A stretch of 64,000 nt of DNA, from NCBI RefSeq assembly GCF_027938815.1, contig NZ_CP115913.1, positions 2,576,001 to 2,640,000 of the forward strand, given 5' to 3'. The notes below the pieces were generated by a model that saw only the letters and a list, made by a program, of their open reading frames with translations, ran no database searches and was not told the origin of the DNA. This DNA comes from Oceanirhabdus sp. W0125-5. Its GTDB lineage: Bacteria; Bacillota; Clostridia; Clostridiales; Clostridiaceae. The position numbers and the translations under genes are program-made. The first letter of the stretch is position 1; each line of letters begins with the position of its first letter. Shown in pieces: positions 36,063-45,045 of the stretch.

Positions 36063-37193
36063 ATGAAGGTTTTAATTATTAGCAGTTGGTATCCAAATAA
36101 AAATAGTACTATAAATGGAGTTTTTGTTAAAGAACAGGCAAAAGCACTTAAAGATGCAGGTATTAACCCGATAGTTTTCTACCCATATGATGATTGTGTT
36201 CAAAAAGGGGAAATTATAAGCTGTGAAGAAGAGGGAGTATTAACATATAGAGCTAATACTAGTTATTTAAGAAATAGTAAGTTAGCTCTCCTTGTTAGTA
36301 TAAAAATGAGTATAGTGTTTATGAAAAAAATAGTAAAAGATCATTCTATTGATATAATTCACAGTCATGTGTGTTATCCTACAGGATTTATAGCTGCGGT
36401 ATATAATAAATTCTATAAAACACCTTTTATTTTAACAGAACATATGTCAAAAGTAAGGGAGTTTGCCTTAAAACCATATAATAATGTTTTATTTAAGTAT
36501 GCTTACAATAAGGCGCAGAAAGTACTTACAGTAAGTACTGCACTTTTAAACGAACTTAAGCAATTAGGTTTTAAGTTTAATGGCGAAGTTATGGGGAATG
36601 TTGTAGATGTTTCTGAATACTCCATAAATAATAATAGAGTATATGATAATAAATTTAAGATTGCATTTATTGGTTCTCTATTTGAAGTAAAGGGATTACG
36701 ATATTTCATACCAGCCTTAGCTTCCTTTTTAGATGAGAATAAAGATTATGATGTTGAATTTAATATTTATGGAGATGGAAACCAAAGAGAAGAATTGGAA
36801 GAGTTGAGCAGAAAGTTGAACTTGAATCATATATGTAAATTTCATGGTAGAGTAAAGAAAAATGAAATTCCTAAAAAAATAAGTGAGAATAATTTTCTAG
36901 TACTTCCAAGTATAAAAGAAACTTTTGGAAGTGTATTAATTGAAGCAATGGCAGGGGGAAAACCTGTATTAACAACAAAATGTGGAGGACCACAGGATTT
37001 TGTTGATGAAACAAGAGGTGTATTAGTTAATCCTAAGAGTATAGAACATTTAAAAGAAGGATTATGTAATATAATAGAAACATACAATGAATTTGATAAT
37101 CAGAAAATAAGAGATTTTGTAAAAGAAAATTACAGTTATGAAGCTATAGGAAAGAAGTTAATAGAAAAATATCAAGAAGTGTTATATAATTAG
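36063..37193 (+). CDS. Glycosyltransferase family 4
   Basis: A 376-residue GT-B glycosyltransferase. N-terminal ISSWYPNKNSTINGVFVKEQ is typical of this branch, with DIIHSHVCYPTGF in the acceptor domain. The donor domain has IAFIGSLFEVKGLRYFIPAL, YGDGNQREELEEL, LPSIKETFGSVLIEAMAGG and KPVLTTKCGGPQDFV. It starts at the ATG at 36063, one base after the polymerase stop, with GGGGGA as ribosome binding site. Donor and acceptor are unknown. Confidence 0.87.
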   Translation: MKVLIISSWYPNKNSTINGVFVKEQAKALKDAGINPIVFYPYDDCVQKGEIISCEEEGVLTYRANTSYLRNSKLALLVSIKMSIVFMKKIVKDHSIDIIHSHVCYPTGFIAAVYNKFYKTPFILTEHMSKVREFALKPYNNVLFKYAYNKAQKVLTVSTALLNELKQLGFKFNGEVMGNVVDVSEYSINNNRVYDNKFKIAFIGSLFEVKGLRYFIPALASFLDENKDYDVEFNIYGDGNQREELEELSRKLNLNHICKFHGRVKKNEIPKKISENNFLVLPSIKETFGSVLIEAMAGGKPVLTTKCGGPQDFVDETRGVLVNPKSIEHLKEGLCNIIETYNEFDNQKIRDFVKENYSYEAIGKKLIEKYQEVLYN

Positions 37194-37243
37194 TATGAAT
37201 TATAATTAATATAACAAACTTTAAATGAAAGTGATGAGTGGGT

Positions 37244-38578
37244 ATGAAAAAAATACTTATAATAGCATATTTTTATCCTCCAAAAGGAGGGGCAGGAGTT
37301 CAGAGAACTTCTAAATTTGCAAAGTATTTAACAGAATTTGGACATGAAGTTCATGTGCTTACTGTAAATGAAGATAGAAAAACATTAAATGATGATTCAT
37401 TAAAAGAGGATATATGTAAAGGTATTCATGTACATAGAACTGAATTTGAAGAAGTGAAGATTGTAAAAAAACTCAATAATTTATTAAATAACAAAAATAG
37501 TTTGAGTCCTGTGAATACTAGCAATAACCAGTTAAAAAAAAGCAATATCAAGTCAAAGATTAAATCAATATGTAAAAAATTATTTTTTAAGCTTTATAAT
37601 TTTGTTTATTTGCCTGATGATAAGAAATCATGGATAGATACTGCTGTAAAAGAAGCAGTAAAAATTATAGAGAATGAAAAAATTGATGTAATATACACTA
37701 CATCTGCACCGTATTCTGCTCATTTAATAGGATATAAGCTTTCAAAACAGAAACAAATCAAATGGATAGCTGACTTTAGAGATCAGTGGGCTAATAATCC
37801 TTTTGCTGAATATGGAAGAATGGTAGAGTGGAGACAAAAACGACTAGAAAAGAAAGTTATACATAATGCCCATAAGGTTATTAGTGTAAGTAAACCAATA
37901 ATTGAAGATTTTAAACTAAGATATTATGATACAAATAAGGAAAAGTTTGAGATTATTACTAATGGATATGATGAACCAGATTTTTGGGATATTGAACCAG
38001 TGGAAAAAAATTCGATTTTTAAGATTATTTATAATGGAACATTGTATGGTAGAATGTCTCCTGAAAACATTCTATTAGCTATCTCAAATTTAATTGAAAA
38101 GAAAAAAATTGATAGAGATAAAATAAGAATTGAATTTTGTGGGAATATTGGAAATGCACATAAGGGTAAAGTTGATTTCTTTAAAGATAAGTACCCACAA
38201 TTAATAAGTATAAAAAATTATTTGCCACATAAAGAAAGTTTAAAAAATTTAATGACAGGTAGCGCCGTTCTTTTGATCATTGATGGAGGAAAGGGTAGTC
38301 GTGGAATATATACAGGCAAGATATTTGAATATATAAGAAGTGGAAAGCCAATTATTGCAATTGTTCCAGATGGTGTTGCTAGAGATTTAATTATAAAAAC
38401 TAAAACGGGATATTGTGCGTATCCTAACGATATAGATGAAATAGAAAAAAATATTTATAATTTATACACTAAGTTTTATAAAGGTGAAAAGCTTGCAGAT
38501 TCAAATTTGAATGAAATTAAGAAATATTCAAGAAAGAATTTATCTAAGCAATTATCAAATATTATTGAAAAACTATAG
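37244..38578 (+). CDS. Glycosyltransferase family 4
   Basis: A 444-residue GT-B glycosyltransferase with the N-terminal block IAYFYPPKGGAGVQRTSKFA, WIADFRDQWANNP in the acceptor domain and IIYNGTLYGRMSPENIL opening the donor domain. The later E-x7-E segment (GIYTGKIFEYIRSGKPII) is the form seen in sugar transferases of exopolysaccharide loci. A linker near residues 75-115 is lysine- and asparagine-rich. The ATG at 37244 is preferred over the GTG two codons earlier; the ribosome binding site (GAGTGGG) is modest. Confidence 0.85.
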   Translation: MKKILIIAYFYPPKGGAGVQRTSKFAKYLTEFGHEVHVLTVNEDRKTLNDDSLKEDICKGIHVHRTEFEEVKIVKKLNNLLNNKNSLSPVNTSNNQLKKSNIKSKIKSICKKLFFKLYNFVYLPDDKKSWIDTAVKEAVKIIENEKIDVIYTTSAPYSAHLIGYKLSKQKQIKWIADFRDQWANNPFAEYGRMVEWRQKRLEKKVIHNAHKVISVSKPIIEDFKLRYYDTNKEKFEIITNGYDEPDFWDIEPVEKNSIFKIIYNGTLYGRMSPENILLAISNLIEKKKIDRDKIRIEFCGNIGNAHKGKVDFFKDKYPQLISIKNYLPHKESLKNLMTGSAVLLIIDGGKGSRGIYTGKIFEYIRSGKPIIAIVPDGVARDLIIKTKTGYCAYPNDIDEIEKNIYNLYTKFYKGEKLADSNLNEIKKYSRKNLSKQLSNIIEKL

Positions 38579-38641
38579 AGGACAAATTATTATATATAAT
38601 ATTGTGTCAGGTAAATATTAATAGATTTGTGGGGGTATAAA

Positions 38642-39700
38642 ATGAAATTATTGACAATAATAGGAGCAAGACCTCAATTTATTAAAGCAGCAGCAGTTTC
38701 AAGAAAACTAAGAACTCAGAATGAAGAGATTATTGTTCATACAGGTCAGCACTATGATGATAATATGTCAAAGGTATTCTTTGATGAGCTTGAAATACCA
38801 ATGCCAGATTATAATTTGAATGTTGGCTCGGGAAGTCATGGTACTATGACTGGAAATATGATGATAAAAATAGAAGAAGTAATGTTAAAAGAAAAACCAG
38901 ATTGTGTTATTGTTTATGGAGATACTAACTCAACTTTAGCTGGTGGAGTATGTGCAAGTAAGTTGCTTATACCACTAGCACACATTGAAGCAGGACTGAG
39001 AAGTTTCAATAAAAAAATGCCTGAAGAGCAAAATAGAATATTAACTGATCACGTTTCATCTTTTTTATTTACTCCAACAGAAACTGCAGTTGAAAATTTA
39101 AAGAACGAAGGCATTATAAATAACGTATATAATGTTGGAGATGTAATGTATGATGCTTGTTTACATTACCTAAAAATTGCAGAGAAAAGAAGCACTATAT
39201 TGGAAAAACTGAATTTAAATAAAGGTGAGTATATATTAGGAACTGTACATAGAGCGGAGAATACAAATGACCCATTGAGGCTAAAGAATATTGTTAGGGC
39301 ATTAAATGAAAGCGGCGCTAAAATAGTATTACCACTGCATCCTAGAACAAAGAAATATTTAAAGCAGTATAACCTTTCTTTTAGTGATAACATAAAAATA
39401 ATTGATGCAGTTGGATATCATGATACTCTTGTCTTGGAGAAAAATTGTAGAAAGATAGTTACAGATAGTGGTGGAATTCAGAAGGAAGCCTACTTTATGA
39501 AGAAACCTTGTATTACATTAAGAGATGAAAGTGAATGGGTTGAAACAATTAAAAGTGGTTGGAACATTTTAGCTGGAGCTGATTATGAAAAAATCACAAA
39601 TGCTATACAGAACTTTGAAAAGAACGGTGAACAAATTAATTATTATGGAAATGGAAAAGCTTCAGAAGGTATTTGCAATATATTAAAAGAAAACCTATAA
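38642..39700 (+). CDS. Non-hydrolysing UDP-sugar 2-epimerase, WecB/WbpI family
   Basis: The 352-residue epimerase has the family motifs IIGARPQFIKAAAVS, HTGQHYDDNMS, YGDTNSTLAGG, HIEAGLRSFN, PEEQNRILTDH, HRAENT, LPLHPRTK and TDSGGIQKEA. Several stretches, including the GSGSHGTMTG segment near residue 62, are as I remember from WbpI rather than WecB. With WbpB/E/D-like genes in the same locus, the favoured reaction is UDP-GlcNAc(3NAc)A to UDP-ManNAc(3NAc)A. Plain UDP-GlcNAc to UDP-ManNAc is the alternative. The ATG at 38642 follows GTGGGGG. Confidence 0.85.
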   Translation: MKLLTIIGARPQFIKAAAVSRKLRTQNEEIIVHTGQHYDDNMSKVFFDELEIPMPDYNLNVGSGSHGTMTGNMMIKIEEVMLKEKPDCVIVYGDTNSTLAGGVCASKLLIPLAHIEAGLRSFNKKMPEEQNRILTDHVSSFLFTPTETAVENLKNEGIINNVYNVGDVMYDACLHYLKIAEKRSTILEKLNLNKGEYILGTVHRAENTNDPLRLKNIVRALNESGAKIVLPLHPRTKKYLKQYNLSFSDNIKIIDAVGYHDTLVLEKNCRKIVTDSGGIQKEAYFMKKPCITLRDESEWVETIKSGWNILAGADYEKITNAIQNFEKNGEQINYYGNGKASEGICNILKENL

Positions 39701-39714
39701 ACTGGGAGTGGTTT

Positions 39715-40788
39715 GTGTTGAGAAGAACCAAGCTTTGCATATTAAGTGATGCTGATAGTATACATACTAAAAAATGGGTAGACTATTTATCACAGTATAA
39801 TTATGAAATAAGCATTATCTCAATGAGAGATACTAAGTATGTATTTGGAGATAATGTGAAAAAGTATATTATAGAACCTCCATTTAAAAATAAGTTAAGT
39901 TATTTTTTTATAATTAGTAAATTTAAAAAGTTAATAGAATATATTAATCCGGATATTTTACATGGACATTTTGCAAGTTCATATGGATTATATGGGGCAT
40001 TAAGTAAAAAAAGACCTTATATAGTTTCAGTATGGGGAAGGGATGTGTATGAATTTCCTAAGAAAAATTCAATTGCTGAAATTTTATTGAGAAAAACTTT
40101 AAAGTCAGCAGAGGTTATATGTTCTACAAGTGAAGATATGGCAGAGGAAACGAAAAAGTATTGCAATAAAGAAATAATTGTAACTCCTTTCGGAGTAGAT
40201 ACAAAAAAGTTTTCAAAAATAAATGAAATACTGGAAAAAGAATATATTACTATTGGATTAATGAAAAACTTGAAAGCAGTATATGGAATTAATTATTTGA
40301 TTGATGCTTTCAGTATGCTTATAAAAGAGTATAAGGAAGATAAATTAAAACTACTTATTGTTGGTGATGGAGTTGAAAGAAGAAAGCTTGAGGAACAATG
40401 CAAAGAGTTAAAAATCCAAGAATTTGTTGAGTTTAAAGGGAATGTTGAAAATACTGAAATTCCTAAGTATATTAATGAAATGGATATTGTTTGTCTCCCA
40501 TCTTTAGAAGAGAGTTTTGGTGTTGCGGCAGTAGAGGCCAGCGCATGTGGAAGACCTATTGTATCAACCTCTGTAGGTGGATTAAAAGAAACTGTGATTG
40601 ATGGACTAAATGGGATTCATTGTAAGTGTAAAGATCCAGTTGATTTGAAAAATAAGTTGATGTTACTACTTTCAGATAAAAAAAAGATGAAAGACCTTGG
40701 AAACAATGGAATAAAGTTAGCTCATGAAAAATACACATGGGAAAAAAATGCTGAAATAATGCAAGAAGTATATGCTAGATTTATTTGA
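39715..40788 (+). CDS. Glycosyltransferase family 4, paralogue of the protein at 26420
   Basis: A 357-residue GT-B glycosyltransferase. It shares blocks with the enzyme at 26420: SDADSIHTKKWVDYL, NPDILHGHFASSYGLYGAL, VSVWGRDVYEFPKK and TPFGVDTKKF, plus SLEESFGVAAVEASACG and IVSTSVGGLKETV in the donor domain. The two probably arose by duplication. No ATG fits; the start is GTG 39715 or TTG 39718, behind GGGAGTGG, and the longer upstream frame overlaps the epimerase. Confidence 0.83.
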   Translation: MLRRTKLCILSDADSIHTKKWVDYLSQYNYEISIISMRDTKYVFGDNVKKYIIEPPFKNKLSYFFIISKFKKLIEYINPDILHGHFASSYGLYGALSKKRPYIVSVWGRDVYEFPKKNSIAEILLRKTLKSAEVICSTSEDMAEETKKYCNKEIIVTPFGVDTKKFSKINEILEKEYITIGLMKNLKAVYGINYLIDAFSMLIKEYKEDKLKLLIVGDGVERRKLEEQCKELKIQEFVEFKGNVENTEIPKYINEMDIVCLPSLEESFGVAAVEASACGRPIVSTSVGGLKETVIDGLNGIHCKCKDPVDLKNKLMLLLSDKKKMKDLGNNGIKLAHEKYTWEKNAEIMQEVYARFI

Positions 40789-40837
40789 GAAATTAAATCT
40801 TAAGTATCTCTAAGCAGTTTGAATTGAGGTGTTACTT

Positions 40838-41866
40838 TTGAAAAAGAACAAAAGTAAAGTATCAGTTGTGATACCGTGTAGAAATGAAGAAAATTACATA
40901 GGACAATGTTTAGATTATATATGTAGACAAACGTATGGAATTGAACATATAGAAGTTATGGTCTGCGATGGAATGTCTGAAGATAAGTCTAGAATGATTG
41001 TAAGTGAATATAGTAAAAAATATCCTAGTATTAAGCTAGTTGATAATATTAAAAAAGTTGCACCAGTTGCAATGAATTTAGGAATAAAAGAAAGCACAGG
41101 AGATATTGTTATTATATTTGGAGCACATGCATATATGGATGAGTGCTATGTAGAAAATTGTGTTAAAAAGCTCGATGAAACAGATGCTATGTGCGTAGGA
41201 GGAAGAATAGAAAGTATAAGTGAGAATGAAAGTGCAGAAGTTATCTCAAAAGCTATGTCATCTCCTTTTGGTGTTGGAAATGCTCTATTTAGATATAGTG
41301 AAGAAGAAACATATGTGGACACAGTAGCTTTTGGTGCTTATAAAAGAGAAGTTTTTGAAGAAATTGGTTTATTTGATGAAGAGTTAGTTAGGAACCAGGA
41401 TGATGAAATAAACTATAGAGTAACAAAATCCGGAATGAAAATTTTACTTACACCAATTGTAAAATCATATTATTATACAAGAGGTTCTTTTGCAAAGTTA
41501 TGGAGACAATACTTTCAATATGGTTTTTGGAAAGTGCGTGTTATACAAAAACATAATAAACCAGCGGCATTAAGACATTTGGTTCCTATACTGTTTGTTT
41601 TGAGTTTAATAATAGGTATAGTATTAAGTCCATTTTCATCTATTATTAGAAATGCCTTTGTATTTGAAATTATTGTATACTTATTGTGTGCAGGAATTTT
41701 TTCCCTAAAAGTTTGTGAAGATAAAGTACAGCAGATACCAAGAATAATGATTAGCTTTTTTATACTTCACACAAGTTATGGACTTGGATTCCTAGAAGGA
41801 ATATTTAAATTTTATATAAGGAAAACTAATAAAGGAATAGAAAAATATACAAAAACATCAAGATAA
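40838..41866 (+). CDS. Glycosyltransferase family 2 with C-terminal membrane helices
   Basis: A 342-residue GT-A inverting transferase. The N-terminal domain has SVVIPCRNEENYIGQCLDYI, VMVCDGMSEDKS and the later DEELVRNQDDEINYRV acid-rich region. About three membrane helices occupy the last 100 residues, an arrangement like ExoA-type enzymes acting on lipid-linked acceptors at the membrane. Start taken as TTG 40838 because TTGAGG lies eight bases upstream; GTG 40829 overlaps that site. Confidence 0.82.
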   Translation: MKKNKSKVSVVIPCRNEENYIGQCLDYICRQTYGIEHIEVMVCDGMSEDKSRMIVSEYSKKYPSIKLVDNIKKVAPVAMNLGIKESTGDIVIIFGAHAYMDECYVENCVKKLDETDAMCVGGRIESISENESAEVISKAMSSPFGVGNALFRYSEEETYVDTVAFGAYKREVFEEIGLFDEELVRNQDDEINYRVTKSGMKILLTPIVKSYYYTRGSFAKLWRQYFQYGFWKVRVIQKHNKPAALRHLVPILFVLSLIIGIVLSPFSSIIRNAFVFEIIVYLLCAGIFSLKVCEDKVQQIPRIMISFFILHTSYGLGFLEGIFKFYIRKTNKGIEKYTKTSR

Positions 41867-41892
41867 GAATTTGAATAAATATGGAGGGTATT

Positions 41893-43068
41893 ATGAGTGA
41901 GTTTAAAGTCAGAGAAAAGTTTTTACCTTATTGTCTCCCTTTAATAGAGGAAGATGAGATAAATGAAGTAGTTGATTCATTAAAAAGTGGATGGTTATCA
42001 ACAGGACCAAAAACAAGGGAATTCGAAAAACAGTTTGCAGATTATGTAGGAGCAAAGTATGCCATAGCTATGAACTCTGCAACAGCTGCATTACATTTAG
42101 CTTTAGAAGCAGCGGATGTAGGTCCTGGAGATGAAGTTATTACAACACCAATGACCTTTTGTGCCTCTGTTAATACTATTGTACATATGGGTGCAATACC
42201 AGTATTTGTTGATATAGATCCCAAAACTCATTGCATAGACCCTAAGAAGATTGAAAAAAAAATCACACCTAAAACTAAAGCAATTGTTCCGGTTCATTAT
42301 GCAGGGCATAGTTGCGATATGGATGAAATTATGAGAATAGCAAAGAAGCATAATTTATTTGTATCAGAGGATGCTGCACATGCAGTGTATACTAAATATA
42401 AAAATAAGCTGATTGGAGCCATAGGTGATTGTACTTCTTTTAGTTTTTATGCAACTAAGAACATATGTACAGGTGAAGGTGGGATACTTACAACAAATAG
42501 AGATGATATTGCTCAAAAATTACGAGAAATAAGTCTTCATGGAATGAATAAAGCCGCATGGAATAGATATGGTAAAGGCGGAAGCTGGAGATACGATGTT
42601 GAGAATCCAGGATATAAATATAATATGACGGATATTCAGGCATCACTTGGGTTATGCCAACTTTCAAAATTAGAAAGAATGCAAAAAAGAAGAGAAGAAA
42701 TTGCGGAAAAATATAATAAAGCATTTGGGGAAATTAATGAAGTAACAACACCATATACTGCTTCATATACAAGACATGCATGGCATTTGTATATTATTCA
42801 ACTTGAAGTTGAGAAATTAAAAATTGATAGAGACCAATTTATTGAGAAGCTTAAAGAATATAATATTGGGGTAAGTGTACATTTTATTCCTGTACATTAT
42901 ATGTCTTTTTATAAAAATACTTTTGGTTACAAAGTTGGAGATTTTCCTGTAGTGGAAGAATACTTTGAAAAAATTATATCACTACCATTATATCCTAAAA
43001 TGAGTGATGAAGATGTTCAGTATGTTATAGATGTTGTTGAAAGAATAATAGAAGAATACAAGAAGTAA
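41893..43068 (+). CDS. PLP aminotransferase, DegT/DnrJ family, PglE/PseC-like
   Basis: A 391-residue aminotransferase predicted to aminate a 4-keto-6-deoxy UDP-sugar. Motifs are GWLSTGPKTREFEKQF near residue 35, NSATAALHLALEAADVGPGDEVITTPMTF near 60, SEDAAHAVYTKYKNK, and the PLP-lysine block FYATKNICTGEGG near 185. These fit the PseC/PglE group better than the WbpE group. Its likely substrate comes from the dehydratase at 17804, and its product could be acetylated by the protein at 22902. GGAGG precedes the ATG at 41893. Confidence 0.82.
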   Translation: MSEFKVREKFLPYCLPLIEEDEINEVVDSLKSGWLSTGPKTREFEKQFADYVGAKYAIAMNSATAALHLALEAADVGPGDEVITTPMTFCASVNTIVHMGAIPVFVDIDPKTHCIDPKKIEKKITPKTKAIVPVHYAGHSCDMDEIMRIAKKHNLFVSEDAAHAVYTKYKNKLIGAIGDCTSFSFYATKNICTGEGGILTTNRDDIAQKLREISLHGMNKAAWNRYGKGGSWRYDVENPGYKYNMTDIQASLGLCQLSKLERMQKRREEIAEKYNKAFGEINEVTTPYTASYTRHAWHLYIIQLEVEKLKIDRDQFIEKLKEYNIGVSVHFIPVHYMSFYKNTFGYKVGDFPVVEEYFEKIISLPLYPKMSDEDVQYVIDVVERIIEEYKK

Positions 43069-43142
43069 AGAGATTAGAACGAAACATGTTATAGAATGTG
43101 CTAAGTATATTTATAATAAATATGAAAAATAGTGGTGGTAAT

Positions 43143-44384
43143 ATGGAAACAAAATTAAGAAAAATAAATGATTATTTACTAGGAATATTTTTGATAATTA
43201 TACCATTTAGCAATAAAGTAGTTCCTATAATCAATATAACAATTAAGAGTGATATTATTTTATTTACATTCTTCTTATTATTTTTCATAAGAATGGTAAT
43301 ATTAAGAAATGAGAGAAGACGTTTTCAGGAATATTTATATAATAGGTGTTCTTCAATCTTCTTTCTTTTTTTGATAGCCCTATGTTTTTTAATGTTTTTA
43401 AGTATTAGTTATAGTGCTTATAAAGTAACAGCATTAAAAGAAAGTTTTAGGTTTTTTACATATGTAATATTATTAATTATTATTGGATACGATTATTGTG
43501 AAGATAAGTGGATAAAAACTTTAATTAATTTAATTGTACTAGTGATGATAATTGAATGTGTTATTGGAATAATTCAATTTTCCACTGGTTTATTTATGAT
43601 TAGGGCGTTTAGTAAAGAGATTTGTGGATTCAATAAAATTCACGGTACATTTGAAAATCCAAATACCTATGCAGGCTTTTTAGTTCTTCTCTTTTATCCA
43701 ATAGCTGTATATAGCTTTCAAAAGATATTTATAGAAAAGAAAAAGAGGTATTACATATTATTATTACTTATATTGATTAACTTAGTTCTCACAATGTCTA
43801 GAAATGGGATTATTGGTATTGTGGTTGGTGGGTTAATTCTAGCAATTTTTTATGAAAAAAGAGCAATGTATGGTGTAGGAGTATTAGGTGTTTTAGGGGC
43901 AATTGTATTGAAAAGTCGTAATATATTTGATATATCTTTGAATGAAACAAGATTAAAATTATGGAAATGTGCTAGACTTATAATAAGAGATAATCCAATA
44001 AAAGGGATAGGAAACGGTAATTTTAGAGAAACTTATAATATATATATACGACATTACCCTGAAGTTAGTGTTCATTCTGCCCTTAATATGCCCCCACATA
44101 ATTCATTCTTAAAAGTGTGGAGTGAACTTGGAATAATATCCATAATAATATTTATTAGCATATTATTATATGGTGGTAAAAGTATATATTTATGTGCTAA
44201 AAAATGTAATAATTCTATTGCCAGATTATTTTTTACTGGATATATGTGTAGTTTTTTAGGTTTTATAAGTATGAATATGAGTGATGATCTTTTCTTTGTG
44301 CCTAAATTAACTACTTACTTTTGGGTGTTTACGGCTCTAGCATGGGGATACGATCAAAGGAGAAATAGTAATGATAAAAGATAA
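43143..44384 (+). CDS. O-antigen polymerase/ligase family membrane protein (third copy)
   Basis: A 413-residue polytopic protein with about 11 membrane helices. The outside loop contains the WaaL/Wzy-type block NPIKGIGNGNFRETYNIY and HSALNMPPHNSFLKVWSELG, with the histidine-rich H-N-S-F-L-x6-E-L-G pattern typical of ligases. The ATG at 43143 follows GGTGG; an earlier ATG at 43098 lacks a site. It overlaps the phosphoglycosyl transferase gene by 14 bases, so the two are translated together. Confidence 0.78.
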   Translation: METKLRKINDYLLGIFLIIIPFSNKVVPIINITIKSDIILFTFFLLFFIRMVILRNERRRFQEYLYNRCSSIFFLFLIALCFLMFLSISYSAYKVTALKESFRFFTYVILLIIIGYDYCEDKWIKTLINLIVLVMIIECVIGIIQFSTGLFMIRAFSKEICGFNKIHGTFENPNTYAGFLVLLFYPIAVYSFQKIFIEKKKRYYILLLLILINLVLTMSRNGIIGIVVGGLILAIFYEKRAMYGVGVLGVLGAIVLKSRNIFDISLNETRLKLWKCARLIIRDNPIKGIGNGNFRETYNIYIRHYPEVSVHSALNMPPHNSFLKVWSELGIISIIIFISILLYGGKSIYLCAKKCNNSIARLFFTGYMCSFLGFISMNMSDDLFFVPKLTTYFWVFTALAWGYDQRRNSNDKR

Positions 44385-45036
44385 CAATTTAACATATGAT
44401 TTTGAGAGCATCGATGAATATGAGGATATAGCAAGAAAGGGATTTCAATTTTTTCTGAAGAGAGTTATGGATATAATTCTATCTGCTGTAGGTATAGTAC
44501 TGCTTTGTCCTGTATTTATCTTAATAAGTATAGCTATTAAACTTGATAGTAAAGGGCCAATAATATTTAAACAATGCAGAGTTGGTAAAGGTAATAAAAA
44601 TTTTAATATTTATAAGTTTAGAACAATGAGACAGAATGCTCACAAAGAACAAAAATTAGAAATTGGAAATATTCATGAATTTGTTTTTCAAAGTGGTGAA
44701 GATCCTAGAATAACAAAGGTAGGTAACTTTCTAAGAAAGACTAGTCTTGATGAAATACCTCAACTTTTCAATGTACTAATAGGAAATATGAGTTTAGTTG
44801 GTCCTAGACCAGAAATTCCTGAAGTTGTAGAACATTATCCAAAAGAATATATGCAGAGACTTTCAGTACTGCCTGGAATAACAGGACTTGCGCAGATTAG
44901 TGGAAGAGGAGAAATAGAATTAGGAAAAACAATTTATTATGACCTAAAATACATCAAGAATTTTTCAGTATGGTATGATGTGAAAATTCTTTTCAATACA
45001 ATATTTTCTGTATTAAGAAAAGAAGGGGCAAGGTAG
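44371..45036 (+). CDS. Monotopic phosphoglycosyl transferase (PglC-like priming enzyme)
   Basis: Predicted to start repeat-unit synthesis by moving a sugar-1-phosphate from a UDP-sugar to undecaprenyl phosphate. The 221-residue protein has an acidic N-terminal extension of about 25 residues and one hydrophobic re-entrant helix (DIILSAVGIVLLCPVFILIS). It then shows KFRTMRQNA, the catalytic Asp127-Glu128 pair in SLDEIPQLFNV, and SLVGPRPEIPE, ending in GITGLAQISGRGE. It is the short, single-domain type like PglC and lacks the extra membrane domain of WbaP. With the dehydratase, aminotransferase and acetyltransferase in the locus, diacetylbacillosamine-phosphate is the favoured cargo, by inference. 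AAAGGAG precedes the ATG. Confidence 0.9.
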   Translation: MIKDNNLTYDFESIDEYEDIARKGFQFFLKRVMDIILSAVGIVLLCPVFILISIAIKLDSKGPIIFKQCRVGKGNKNFNIYKFRTMRQNAHKEQKLEIGNIHEFVFQSGEDPRITKVGNFLRKTSLDEIPQLFNVLIGNMSLVGPRPEIPEVVEHYPKEYMQRLSVLPGITGLAQISGRGEIELGKTIYYDLKYIKNFSVWYDVKILFNTIFSVLRKEGAR

Positions 45037-45045
45037 GGCGTTGTT

